Of a stretch of DNA of 64,000 nucleotides, positions 15,119 to 24,150 are shown piece after piece. A program made the translations under genes and the position numbers. Each line of letters opens with the position of its first letter. Within the stretch, counting starts at the first letter, position 1. The notes below the pieces were generated by a model. The model searched no databases and had not been told where the DNA came from. It saw only the letters and a program-made list of their open reading frames with translations. Origin of the DNA: JAIBJN01 sp963842305 (GTDB lineage: Bacteria > Actinomycetota > Thermoleophilia > Gaiellales > Gaiellaceae); the NCBI GenBank assembly GCA_963842305.1, contig CAWJFW010000002.1:806001-870000 (forward strand), written 5' to 3'.

Positions 15119-18100
15119 CTAGGCAAGGGTTGCGTCCAGGTCTCGCAACGACGCTTGGACGCGCACGACGGATACGACGTCTTCCTTTCGCTCCAGGCGG
15201 TTCAACGCCTGATTCAGGCATTCGCGGGCACCTTCCCCACCGGCTAGCTCGAGTACCTCGGCCATGTCCTCAAGGGCATCGGCCTGGAGAATCAGGGCGT
15301 CCGTGCCCTCCAGGAGCGCCACCGCTTTGCGTGCGAGTTCCTCCGCGTCAGCCTCGAGGCTGCGCCGCGCGAGGGCCTTCGCACGAACCGAGCGCCACAA
15401 AGCCTGCGATGTGAGGTCGTCGTCACCCGAGAGCTCTTCCGCGAGCTGCGTGAGCTCCTCCGCCTCGGCGTAGCGACCTTGCGCGTAGACGGCGCGGGCG
15501 AGTTCGCCGGCCGCGGTCGAGAGGAAATACCGCTCGCCCATCTCCTCGAGCACCTCGAAGTCGCGACGGAGCTCACGTTCGGCAGCGGCCGGTTCGCGTG
15601 CGAGCAGCTCGACGCGACACGATTGTTGCGAGGTCGAGGCCGCGACGACGCTGCGTCCGAACTCCTCGAGCATCAGGCGGGCGCGCGTGTAGAGATCGCG
15701 CGCGGTGGCGAAGTCACCCTGCATGGCCCGGAGGCCGCTGAGCAGGCTCATGACGAGTCCCTGCGTCCTCCGGTCCTCGAGCGCCCCGGCGACGATCGAC
15801 TCGCAGTGCTCGATGGCCTCCGGGACGGGTGTCGGTCCATACAGCGCGGCGATCGCATATTGCGAGGCGGCATGTTGCCGCTGTCGCTCGTCCTCGCCGA
15901 GCGACGCGTGCTCCATCGCAAGTTGCGCAGCTGCGGCGGCTTCCCCGTACCGGCAAGCGGTCCCGTGCGCCCACGCAAGCATGCGCAGAGCTCGAGCGAG
16001 CTCCACGTGATCGCCGGCGCCCTCGAGGACCGGCAGGCCGCGGTCGGCTTCGGCGACCATCTGTCCCGTCCAGTCCTCGGGCTCGGCCGAATGGCTGCGA
16101 ACACGCAGGCGGAGGAGCCGGGCGCTCGCCCGGAGCCCTTCCTCGCCGGCCTGCGCGGCCATCTCGATCGCCTCGTCGAGGAAGGTCTCCGCCCACGCGA
16201 ACTCTCCGATCGCCATCATCGCCTCCGCCAGGTCGGGCAGGCGCGCCAGCCGGTCGTGGCTATCGATTGGCAGGAGCGCGACCGCGCGGCGAAGGAGGTT
16301 TGCGGCCGCCGGCATGTCGCCGCGGGCGAACGCACGCTGGCCCGCGGAGGAGAGGCGAGCCGCCGCCTGAACACCGAGCTGGCGCCCATGGTCGTCCAGA
16401 GGGCCGAGCTCGGAGAGGCACGTGTATGCCTGCTCGAGGTGATAGCCCAGGATCTCCTCGTACTCGACGGCTCGGTCGCGGTCCTGGTTCACGCGGTCGG
16501 CCCAGCCGACGAAGCGCTCGTGGAGAACCGCGCGGGAGGCCTTGAGGAGCCGCCGGTAGGTCGCGTCGCGGATGAGGATGTGGCCGAAGCGGTACCTCCG
16601 CTCCAAGGCAAAGTCAGCCTGCTCGAGCCTGATGAGCCGTTTCTGCATCAGCGCTTCGAGGAGCTCGGGCATGCTTTCTCGGACGCGCTCAGAGACCACC
16701 TCCTCCAAAGCGTCCTGGACGAACTGCTGCCCGATCACGCTCGCGGCCTCGATGACCTCCCGCTCCTCGGTGTTGAGGCTCTCCAGCCGCGCGGCGAGGA
16801 GCGCGTGAATCGTCGGCGGCATCGAGACGGTCGAGAGATCGCCCGCGGCGACCCAGGCCTCACCGGCACGGCGGAGGAGGCCTTCCTCGACCATCATCTC
16901 GAGCAGCTGCTCAACGAAGAGTGGATTCCCCTCCGAGGCCGTGACGATACGCGCACGGACGTCCTCAGCGACCTGAGCCTGGCCGAGCCGTTCTTCGATG
17001 ACCCTCCCGACCTCGGCCTCACCCAGCGGCTCGAGGGCGATTCGGACCCCGTGGGCTTGCTCACCCCAGTCCTGCCTGAACTCGAGGAACTCGGGTCGCG
17101 CGAGGCAGACGAGCAACACCGGTCCCTCGGCCTCCTGGGCGAGGTGGTCGACGAACTCGAGGAAGGTCGTCTCTGCCCAATGGACGTCTTCGAAGGCGAG
17201 CACGAGCGGTCCCCGGGCGGCGATGGCCTCGACGAGCTTGCGGGCGCCCCAGAAGACCTCATGGACGGGGAACTGGGCGCTGGAGAGCCCGATGGCTGAG
17301 GCCACTCGCTCGACAGCGCCGGCGCTCCGAGCTTCGGCACCGGCGAGCTGCCGGAGCTTCTCGAGTGCGGCGTCGGGCGTCTCGTCGTCGGAGATCGCAG
17401 CGGCTTGCCGCACGGCCTCGCGCAGGGGCCAGAAGGTGATACCGCGCCCGTATGCGAGGCAGCGGCCGCGCAGCAGCAGGCACCCAGCGAGTGAATCGTT
17501 GAGAGCGGCGAGCAGGCGCGACTTTCCCACGCCCGCATCACCGAGGACCGTCGCCAGCCGGCAGTGCCCCTCCGCGGTGGCCAGCATGTGCTCCCGACGG
17601 AGAAGGCGCAGCTCAGTATCCCTGCCCACGAGCGGGGCGGCGCTAGCTTGGGCGGATCTGTCGGATTGGGCGAGGCCCAGGAGCCGGTACGCGGGGACTC
17701 GCTCGGCCTTTCCCTTCAGCTCGAGCGGCTCGACCGGCTCGATCTCGACCGCCTCGCGGGCGAGACGGTAGGTCAAGGGGCCGATCAGGATCTCCATTCC
17801 GCCTGCCGCCTGCTCGAGTCGTGCGGCAACATTGACCGTATCCCCGACGACGAGATGCTCTCCCTCGGTCGGATCCCCGGACACGACCTCGCCCGTGTTC
17901 ACGCCGGTGCGGCTGGTCAGCCGGACGCCCCAGCCGGCCTCGAGCTCGTCGTTCAGGCGCTCGAGCGCCGCCCGCATTCCTTGCGCCGCGGCCACCGCAC
18001 GCAGCGCGTCGTCCTCGCGAACGATCGGGAGCCCGAAGACGGCCATCACCGCATCCCCGATGTACTTCTCGACGACGCCGCCATGATTCTCCAGCACGCC

Positions 18101-18316
18101 TCTCATCTCGACGAAGTAGCGTGTCATCACGACGCGCAGCGACTCCGAGTCGAGTGTCTCGCCGAGGCTCGTCGATCCGGCGAGGTCGCAGAAGACGACG
18201 GTGACGAGCTTCCGCGCCGCCTGCGGGGCGCTGTCCGGGACGAGTTTCGCCCCGCAGAATCCGCACAGACGGAATTTGTCGGGATTCTCCTCCCCACAGT
18301 TGGGGCACACCCTCAT
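15119..18316 (-). CDS. Zinc-ribbon / class III adenylate cyclase / AAA ATPase / TPR regulator
   Basis: A 1065-aa cytosolic protein in four parts. Residues 1-25 form a zinc ribbon (Cys4, Cys7, Cys18, Cys21). Residues ~35-215 form a class III cyclase domain with metal aspartates in VVFCDLAGSTS (Asp44) and EKYIGDAVMAVFG (Asp88), and GEVVSGD and VGDTVNVAARLE further on. A STAND/MalT-like ATPase follows, with Walker A GDAGVGKSRLL and VLAFEDVHWAETTF as Walker B. The last ~450 residues are helical TPR-like repeats. This class is common in actinobacteria and is thought to couple ligand or partner sensing to cAMP production. It stands alone between the secreted protein and the polysaccharide locus. 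Confidence 0.9.
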   Translation of the reverse strand: MRVCPNCGEENPDKFRLCGFCGAKLVPDSAPQAARKLVTVVFCDLAGSTSLGETLDSESLRVVMTRYFVEMRGVLENHGGVVEKYIGDAVMAVFGLPIVREDDALRAVAAAQGMRAALERLNDELEAGWGVRLTSRTGVNTGEVVSGDPTEGEHLVVGDTVNVAARLEQAAGGMEILIGPLTYRLAREAVEIEPVEPLELKGKAERVPAYRLLGLAQSDRSAQASAAPLVGRDTELRLLRREHMLATAEGHCRLATVLGDAGVGKSRLLAALNDSLAGCLLLRGRCLAYGRGITFWPLREAVRQAAAISDDETPDAALEKLRQLAGAEARSAGAVERVASAIGLSSAQFPVHEVFWGARKLVEAIAARGPLVLAFEDVHWAETTFLEFVDHLAQEAEGPVLLVCLARPEFLEFRQDWGEQAHGVRIALEPLGEAEVGRVIEERLGQAQVAEDVRARIVTASEGNPLFVEQLLEMMVEEGLLRRAGEAWVAAGDLSTVSMPPTIHALLAARLESLNTEEREVIEAASVIGQQFVQDALEEVVSERVRESMPELLEALMQKRLIRLEQADFALERRYRFGHILIRDATYRRLLKASRAVLHERFVGWADRVNQDRDRAVEYEEILGYHLEQAYTCLSELGPLDDHGRQLGVQAAARLSSAGQRAFARGDMPAAANLLRRAVALLPIDSHDRLARLPDLAEAMMAIGEFAWAETFLDEAIEMAAQAGEEGLRASARLLRLRVRSHSAEPEDWTGQMVAEADRGLPVLEGAGDHVELARALRMLAWAHGTACRYGEAAAAAQLAMEHASLGEDERQRQHAASQYAIAALYGPTPVPEAIEHCESIVAGALEDRRTQGLVMSLLSGLRAMQGDFATARDLYTRARLMLEEFGRSVVAASTSQQSCRVELLAREPAAAERELRRDFEVLEEMGERYFLSTAAGELARAVYAQGRYAEAEELTQLAEELSGDDDLTSQALWRSVRAKALARRSLEADAEELARKAVALLEGTDALILQADALEDMAEVLELAGGEGARECLNQALNRLERKEDVVSVVRVQASLRDLDATLA

Positions 18317-18417
18317 GTTTCCGAGTGTACGTCCCAGTCGCGAGCGCAGATGTCGCGAACCGGCGTAATCGGCTTAGCCGTCGCCTTTTGAACCGACCCA
18401 GGCCGGCTAGCGTCGTC

Positions 18418-19782
18418 TCAGCGCGCGCGGGCAGCGGCGACTGACGGGGCCAGCGCCGTGTCGAGCTCGACAGGCTCGGACGCAGGCTGCAGCTCGACCG
18501 GTGGTCGCCCGATCCCCTCGTACGCGAAGCCTGCCTGTCGCACGGTCTCCGGATCGAGGAAATTGCGTCCGTCGACGATCAACGGGACCCGCATGGCGGA
18601 GCGCACCTCGGCCCGTGGCAATGACCGCAGCTCGTTCCACTCCGTGACGACGACTGCGGCATCCGCCCCGGTGACTGCCTCGAGGAGGTCCTCGCAGAGC
18701 TCGACACCGGGAAGGTGCGGTCGTGCAACCTCGATCGTGACGGGATCCCAGGCTCTGACGTAGGCACCCTCGGCGATCAGGCGCGATGCCAGGACGAGGC
18801 TCGACGCCTCGCGAATGTCGTTGGTGTCCGGCTTGAACGCGAGCCCGAGCAGCACGACGGTTCGATCGCGAAGGCTTCCCAGTTGCCTTCTCAGCTTCCC
18901 GACGATCCGCCGTTTCTGCAGCTCGTTGACCTCGATCACGGACGTCAGGAGCTGAAAGTGGTAGCCGGAGTTGCCGGCCAGCTGCTTCAAAGCGGAGACG
19001 TCCTTGGGGAAACACGATCCCCCGTACCCGATGCCCGCTCGGAGAAATTGCGGGCCGATGCGCCGGTCGAGGCCCATTCCGTCTGCAACCAGTCCGACGT
19101 CGGCTCCAACCTCCTCGCACACATTGGCGATCTCGTTGATGAACGAGATCTTGGTCGCAAGAAAGGCGTTCGACGCGTACTTGATCATCTCCGCCGACGT
19201 GACGTCGGTGCGGACCACGGCGGCGTCGAGCGTCTCGTGGAGCTTCACGACCCGGTCGCCCTGCTCGCTCCTGAACGACCCCACGACGATCCGGTCGGGC
19301 ACCCTGAAGTTGGCGACCGCAGTGCCCTCGGCGAGAAACTCGGGATTCGAGACGTAGCCGACGTGCTCGAGGCCCCGGGCATCCAGCCAGGCGCGCACCC
19401 GCTCGCCGGTCCCGGGCGGAACCGTGCTCTTCATGATGAGCACGAGCTCGGGCTTCGTGTCGGGAAGCTCGTCGACCACCCGCCAGACGGCGCTGAGATC
19501 CGCGTCACCCGAGTAGGTGGGTGGAGTCCCGACGCAGACGAAGACAAGCTCAGCCTTCTCGTACACGTCGGTCGAGCTCGTGGTGAAGTGAAGGCGATCG
19601 CGATTTTGGTCGAGCAGCTCGACGAGACCCGGCTCGTGAATCGGAACCCGCCCGGCCTCGAGGTCCGCGATCCGCGTCGCGTCGACGTCGCAGACGGTCA
19701 CCTCGTGGCCGAGGTCGGCGAAGCAGGTTGCGGTGACGAGACCCACCCACCCGGCTCCGATGACGCCGATCGGCTCCCTCAT
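18418..19782 (-). CDS. ugd: UDP-glucose 6-dehydrogenase
   Basis: A 454-aa enzyme oxidising UDP-glucose to UDP-glucuronate with two NAD+. The N-terminal Rossmann motif is GAGWVGL (9-15), FVCVGTPP follows, KYASNAFLATKISFINEIA forms the central helix, and the catalytic cysteine is Cys257 in GYGGSCFPKD. LGLAFKPDTNDIREASS begins the C-terminal UDP-binding part. The last ~30 residues are a disordered tail. Its ATG overlaps the preceding UDP-xylose synthase stop (ATGA), so product and substrate are made together: this enzyme supplies UDP-glucuronate to that decarboxylase. UDP-mannose-type dehydrogenases are close relatives, but the partner favours the glucose enzyme. Confidence 0.88.
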   Translation of the reverse strand: MREPIGVIGAGWVGLVTATCFADLGHEVTVCDVDATRIADLEAGRVPIHEPGLVELLDQNRDRLHFTTSSTDVYEKAELVFVCVGTPPTYSGDADLSAVWRVVDELPDTKPELVLIMKSTVPPGTGERVRAWLDARGLEHVGYVSNPEFLAEGTAVANFRVPDRIVVGSFRSEQGDRVVKLHETLDAAVVRTDVTSAEMIKYASNAFLATKISFINEIANVCEEVGADVGLVADGMGLDRRIGPQFLRAGIGYGGSCFPKDVSALKQLAGNSGYHFQLLTSVIEVNELQKRRIVGKLRRQLGSLRDRTVVLLGLAFKPDTNDIREASSLVLASRLIAEGAYVRAWDPVTIEVARPHLPGVELCEDLLEAVTGADAAVVVTEWNELRSLPRAEVRSAMRVPLIVDGRNFLDPETVRQAGFAYEGIGRPPVELQPASEPVELDTALAPSVAAARAR

Positions 19783-20747
19783 CGCCCGACCGCCGGAAGA
19801 GGGTGGGGAAGCATGCCGGCCCCGTCCACCAGACTGTTGAGCGTTCGCCGCAGGCCCTCTTCCAGTTCGACGTGGGGCTGCCAGTGCAGGACCTGGCGGG
19901 CCCGCGTGATGTCCGGCTGCCGGACCTGGGGATCGTCGATCGGCAGAGCCTCGTAGACGATCTCGCTCTTCGAGCCCGTGACCCGGATGACGGTTTCGGC
20001 CAGGTCGAGCAGGGTCATCTCATGTGGGTTGCCGAGGTTGACCGGAAGGTGCTCCTCGCTCTGGACGAGCAGGTTGAACCCCCGCACGAGATCGTCGACG
20101 TAGCAGAAGGAGCGAGTCTGGGAGCCGTCGCCGAAGACGGTGAGCGGCTTGGCTTCGAGCGCCTGGCCGAAGAATGTAGGGATGGCGCGCCCGTCGTCCC
20201 GTCGCATCCGTGGACCGTAGGTGTTGAAGATGCGTGCGATGCAGGTGTCGACCCCCTGCTGGCGGTGGTACGCCATGGTGAGCGCTTCCGCGTAGCGCTT
20301 CGCCTCGTCGTAGACGCCCCGCGGGCCGACCGAGTTCACGTGGCCCCAATACGTCTCGGGCTGCGGGTGGACCTGGGGGTCGCCGTAGACCTCGCTCGTG
20401 GAGGCGAGCATGAACCGGGCGCGCTTGAACTTCGCGAGCCCGAGCATGTGGTGGGTGCCGTACGAGCCCACCTTGAGCGTGTGCAGGGGCAGGCGGAGAT
20501 AGTCGATCGGGCTGGCCGGGCTGGCCAGATGGAACACGACGTCCACCGCCTCCTCGATGAAGAGCGGCTCGGTGAGATCGTGGTTGATGAAGCGAAAATC
20601 CGAGCCGTTCCGGATGTGCTGGATGTTCTCGAGCGACCCCGTGTCGAGGTTGTCGACGCAGACGACTCGTTGCCCGCTTGCGAGCAGGAAGTCACATAGA
20701 TGCGAGCCGAGAAACCCGGCACCGCCTGTTACAACCGCAGTAGCCAT
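19779..20747 (-). CDS. uxs: UDP-glucuronate decarboxylase (UDP-xylose synthase)
   Basis: A 322-aa extended SDR that decarboxylates UDP-glucuronate to UDP-xylose. NAD motif GGAGFLG (8-14), catalytic Tyr146 and Lys150 in GVYDEAKR, substrate loop FHLASPASPIDYL, and FNTYGPRMRRDDGRAIPTFFGQAL are typical of the UXS group. It is upstream of, and overlapped by 4 bp with, ugd, so the pair makes UDP-xylose from UDP-glucose for the exopolysaccharide. It is the first gene of its transcript; the 139 bp before it are AT-rich. Confidence 0.88.
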   Translation of the reverse strand: MATAVVTGGAGFLGSHLCDFLLASGQRVVCVDNLDTGSLENIQHIRNGSDFRFINHDLTEPLFIEEAVDVVFHLASPASPIDYLRLPLHTLKVGSYGTHHMLGLAKFKRARFMLASTSEVYGDPQVHPQPETYWGHVNSVGPRGVYDEAKRYAEALTMAYHRQQGVDTCIARIFNTYGPRMRRDDGRAIPTFFGQALEAKPLTVFGDGSQTRSFCYVDDLVRGFNLLVQSEEHLPVNLGNPHEMTLLDLAETVIRVTGSKSEIVYEALPIDDPQVRQPDITRARQVLHWQPHVELEEGLRRTLNSLVDGAGMLPHPLPAVGR

Positions 20748-20886
20748 TTTGCCGCAACCCCTTGACCCGAACGCGGGGGACCGTGAATGCCAAAGCGTAC
20801 AGCCAAGGATCGTAAATTTCTAGTGAAAGCTCAGTGAATTTCCCGAGAAGCCGCTGAGTCGCGTCGACGCCGCGCTCGGTTTTGCG
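20748..20886 (-). promoter_or_regulatory. Likely promoter region of uxs-ugd
   Basis: An AT-rich gap between the SAF-oxidoreductase stop and the uxs start, including TTCACTAGAAATTTACGATC. It is the only place in the minus-strand run where genes do not abut, so a promoter for uxs-ugd is likely here. No clean -35/-10 pair is evident. Confidence 0.35.
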
Positions 20887-22212
20887 TCAGGCTGCCGCCT
20901 GGAGGCGCTCCTCGAGCCACGTTTCGCCGGCGAAGTCCCGATATTGCTCGGCGCGCAGCCGGTCGGCTACCCGGCCTTCCGGGAGATCGACGTCGTCGTA
21001 GGTCACGACCTCGTCCTTCGAAACGTCGCGAAGCAGCCGGCAACCCTCGACGAGGCCCTCGGGAAGATAACGCCCGGCGCTCATCTCATCGGAATTCGCT
21101 GCCTCGCCGTAGGTCATGAACATCCCGTACTCGTCGAGCGTCTCGCCGGCGCGGAGGTCGCGCTTCGCGACGGCGCACACCTCGACGCTGGGCCCTCCGA
21201 GGGGCGGTGCAAGGTTGTCCCCGAAGAGGACGACCCGCGCGATCGCAGTCGGCGCCTCGAAATGGGGCAGGTGATACGGCACCCAGAACGGATAGAGAGG
21301 CCCGTCACCCATCTTGTAGAGGCTGAGGTAGTGGCGTTGCTTCGGATCCTCGTGCTCGGCCAGGCAGAAGATCTTCACGGACGAAGGGCCGACGGTGTAG
21401 TCGACGATCGAACCCTGCGCTCGCACTTCGTCCAGGTCGTACAGCGAGGGGAGCTCGAGCGGTGACCCGTCGAACGGCGTGCCGCGGGACATCCCCCGCT
21501 GGAGCACCTTGGCGCCCGTCGCGTTGGCCACGATCGTCTGCTCGAAGCTGATCTTCGAGCCGTCCGCGAAGGACGTGACCATCGCGGGGTTCTGACCCCA
21601 CTGTTCCGCGAATCCCTTCTGCGTCTCCGGCGTGCGGTACGGATCCTGCAGGCCCTTGACGTTCCCCATCACTCTCGGCTCGAGTCCTAGCCCGCGCACC
21701 CAGCGATAGAGGTTCATCTGCAGTCCGGGCTCGTCTCCGTCACAGGCGGAGAACTCGACTCCGTGCTTGCGCGCGTAGGCGTGGAGAATCGGGCCGAGGG
21801 TTCCGTCGAGCTCAGCGTTCATCGCGACGAAGTGCTTGCCGTGCTCGAACGCCTCGAGTGCGGTCCTTGCTCCGAGCTCGACCGATCCGGTGACGTCCAT
21901 GATCGCGTCGATCTGCTCCGACCGGCAGAGGAGCGGCGCGTCCTCGGTGACGACGGAGCGTCCCGCCCTCACCGCGTCTTCGAAGTCGTCGAGGTTCGCC
22001 ACCTCGACGGCGTCGTCGTCGCCGGCGTATCCGAACGCAGCGAGCGCCTTCTCGGGACGTCGGCCGTAGATCGCCACGATCTCCATTCCCGGGACGCTGT
22101 TTCGGATCTGGTTCGCGAGGCCCTGGGCCATGAAGCCGGCGCCCAGCATTCCGACCCTGATGGGCCGGCCTTCCTCCTCGCGGGCGCGCAGCGCCCGGTC
22201 GACGATGATCAT
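20887..22212 (-). CDS. NAD(P)-dependent oxidoreductase with C-terminal SAF domain
   Basis: A 441-aa protein. Residues ~15-165 are a homoserine-dehydrogenase-like Rossmann domain (VGMLGAGFMAQGLANQI; MNAELDGTLGPIL), the middle is a catalytic alpha/beta domain (ACDGDEPGLQMNLYRW), and the C-terminus from ~345 resembles a SAF/antifreeze-like domain (VCAVAKRDLRAGETLDEYG). From memory, this architecture occurs beside RmlC-like epimerases and cytidylyltransferases in surface-polysaccharide loci, but its reaction is not established. Its ATG shares one base with the TGA of the RmlC-like gene (TGATG), indicating tight coupling. Likely role: oxidation or reduction of a nucleotide-linked or free sugar acid. 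Confidence 0.75.
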   Translation of the reverse strand: MIIVDRALRAREEEGRPIRVGMLGAGFMAQGLANQIRNSVPGMEIVAIYGRRPEKALAAFGYAGDDDAVEVANLDDFEDAVRAGRSVVTEDAPLLCRSEQIDAIMDVTGSVELGARTALEAFEHGKHFVAMNAELDGTLGPILHAYARKHGVEFSACDGDEPGLQMNLYRWVRGLGLEPRVMGNVKGLQDPYRTPETQKGFAEQWGQNPAMVTSFADGSKISFEQTIVANATGAKVLQRGMSRGTPFDGSPLELPSLYDLDEVRAQGSIVDYTVGPSSVKIFCLAEHEDPKQRHYLSLYKMGDGPLYPFWVPYHLPHFEAPTAIARVVLFGDNLAPPLGGPSVEVCAVAKRDLRAGETLDEYGMFMTYGEAANSDEMSAGRYLPEGLVEGCRLLRDVSKDEVVTYDDVDLPEGRVADRLRAEQYRDFAGETWLEERLQAAA

Positions 22213-22805
22213 CAGACGGCCCCCGCCGGCTCGCGGTCGGCATCGACGGCCATTTTCCGTCGAACCTCAGACTCCACCTCGGCGAGCAGTGGCCAGGCCG
22301 CGTCCTTCTCGGAGATCTCGCTGACGGGGAGGGGCCACGTGAGCCCCAGGGCCGGATCGTCGCACCGAAGCCCGCCCTCGGCGCCCGGAGTGTAGAACTC
22401 GCCGACCTGATAGCTCGTCTCCGTCTCGTCTTCGAGGGCCTGGTAGCCGTGCGCGAAGCGCTCGGGGATGTAGATCGCGCGATGGTTGTCCGCCGTGAGT
22501 TCGACCGAGACGTGCTCGAGAAACGTCGGGCTCTCGGGTCGCAGATCGACGATGATGTCGAGAACGGCTCCACGTGTGCAGCGGACGACCTTCGTCTCTG
22601 CCGCAGGTGGGTACTGGAAATGCATTCCGCGCATGCAACCGCGCCGCCGGTTGAAGCCGATGTTTGCCTGCGCGATGACCGGCTTGAGTCCGTGGTCGCT
22701 GAACTCGTTCTGGCAGAACGCGCGGGCGAAGAACCCACGATTGTCTTCCCGCCGTTCGAGATCGATGACGAACGCCCCGCGCAGCTTCGTCTCGGTGAAG
22801 AGCAC
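22212..22805 (-). CDS. rfbC: dTDP-4-dehydrorhamnose 3,5-epimerase-like (RmlC family) enzyme
   Basis: A 197-aa cupin. The start is GTG 22805, chosen because AAAGGAG lies 7 nt upstream and residue 1 onward (LFTETKLRGAFVIDLER) matches the family N-terminus. Active-site landmarks are RGMHFQYPP (catalytic His), DLRPESPTF, YIPERFAHGYQALED and EGGLRCDDPALGLTWP. RmlC enzymes epimerise C3 and C5 of NDP-4-keto-6-deoxyhexoses. No RmlA, B or D is present here, while a cytidylyltransferase-like gene is; the substrate may therefore be a CDP-sugar. The stop couples by one base to the SAF oxidoreductase. Confidence 0.8.
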   Translation of the reverse strand: MLFTETKLRGAFVIDLERREDNRGFFARAFCQNEFSDHGLKPVIAQANIGFNRRRGCMRGMHFQYPPAAETKVVRCTRGAVLDIIVDLRPESPTFLEHVSVELTADNHRAIYIPERFAHGYQALEDETETSYQVGEFYTPGAEGGLRCDDPALGLTWPLPVSEISEKDAAWPLLAEVESEVRRKMAVDADREPAGAV

Positions 22806-22927
22806 CCGATAGCTCCTTTCGTTGAGGCTGTTCCGAGGATAGCCCGTGGCCGGGTTTTCAGCCCACGCGGCGCCGGCTCGCTGGGCCAAGACCACCCGAA
22901 AGGGGAGGTCGTCGGTGCGGCACCGGG

Positions 22928-24103
22928 TTACCGCGCCGAGATCATGGGCCGCTCCGTTCGCATCCGGTGCTCGAGTGCGAGGGCACAGCCCTGGACGAAT
23001 CCATCTGCACCCCGATCGAACGAGCAGGACGCCAGAGTCTCGGTCGAGCGCCTGACCGCATCGGCGCGCTGCTCGTACGTCCACTTGGCGATCGAGCGCA
23101 TCGCTTGCGCGGTTTCCTCCGCGGACCCAGCTGCGACGACGTACCCGTTCACGCCGGGGTCGATGAGGTCGTCGGCCGATCCGACCTGATCCGTTGCGAT
23201 CACGGGCAGTCCGTGAGCGAGCCCTTCGTGGACGACGAGACCCCATGCCTCATACAGCGAAGGGACGACCAGCGCGTCGACCTCGCTGTAGAGGTCGCTG
23301 AGTCCCTCGCCGGGGAGGTGTCCGAAGAGACGGATGCGGGGGTCTCGAGCTGCCGCCTGGGAGACGGTCTCATTGAGCGGCCCGTCCCCGGCGATCCAGA
23401 GCTCGCCTCCCTCCATAAGCGCAAGGGCTCCGAGGAGGACCTCGAGGCCCTTGCGCTCGATGAGGCGCCCGACGAAGAGGAATCGCGTGTCCTGTCCGGT
23501 CCGGATCGAATCGGGTGTCGGCGGCCGCTCCGGGGCCACCGCAGTTATAGGGGCGATCACCGTCCGCGCTGGGTCGACCCCCATGGCGGCGAGATCGCGG
23601 GCCTGGCGCGTCCCGTACGCGAGGCACGCGTCGGCCGTGCGCATGAAGTGCTTCACCCACGGGTCGGCGAGCCTCCGGGGCCATGTGGGGTGCGGGCGGG
23701 TGAAGCTTCCCCACCAGGGAACGACCGCCCAGTCTCGCCGGCGCCGCGCCGCCAGCACGGCGATGTTGGCGGGCGACGACCAGATTCCGCCGCCGCCGGC
23801 GACGACGACGTCCGGAGCGAACGCGGCGAGGGGGCGAAGCGGTCGTTTCGAGACGTAGAGATAGGTGTCGTACCTCGTCTTGAAGCCCGAGCCCCTCGCG
23901 AGCCAGGCGAGATCGACCGTCCACGACTCGAGGAGGACGTGGTCGAACGGGAGATCGGTTGCGGGATCCCAACGGCGATCTCGTTCCATGGGTGTCTCCG
24001 AGACCACCAGGAGCTCGCATTCCGCTCGGTTCGCCAACCGTTCGAAGAGCGGCTTCGTGTACGGCGCGACCATGTTGACGATGATTGCGATTCGCACGGG
24101 CAC
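22928..24103 (-). CDS. Glycosyltransferase family 4
   Basis: A 391-aa GT-B enzyme. The N-terminus (VRIAIIVNMVAPYTKPLFERLA) is the acceptor domain, and the nucleotide-sugar half has FLFVGRLIERKGLEVLL and the EX7E motif around EAWGLVVHEG. The start is GTG 24103 or, in frame, GTG 24097. It is paralogous to the broken glycosyltransferase at 26779-28021: the two share long stretches of near-identical motif sequence (SGFKTR, LYVxKRPLxPL, VVPWW, VNGYxVA). It lies between the RmlC-like and GT2 genes on one strand and probably adds one residue of the repeat unit from the cytoplasmic side. Confidence 0.85.
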   Translation of the reverse strand: MPVRIAIIVNMVAPYTKPLFERLANRAECELLVVSETPMERDRRWDPATDLPFDHVLLESWTVDLAWLARGSGFKTRYDTYLYVSKRPLRPLAAFAPDVVVAGGGGIWSSPANIAVLAARRRRDWAVVPWWGSFTRPHPTWPRRLADPWVKHFMRTADACLAYGTRQARDLAAMGVDPARTVIAPITAVAPERPPTPDSIRTGQDTRFLFVGRLIERKGLEVLLGALALMEGGELWIAGDGPLNETVSQAAARDPRIRLFGHLPGEGLSDLYSEVDALVVPSLYEAWGLVVHEGLAHGLPVIATDQVGSADDLIDPGVNGYVVAAGSAEETAQAMRSIAKWTYEQRADAVRRSTETLASCSFDRGADGFVQGCALALEHRMRTERPMISAR

Positions 24104-24150
24104 CGGTCCGGCGTTGCCGCCGTCGTCCGAACGTTACCGAGCGCCTGCCT

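Noticed and set aside
15479..17299. 606-aa plus-strand frame opposite the cyclase-ATPase regulator
   Set aside because: Pure shadow of the minus-strand gene.
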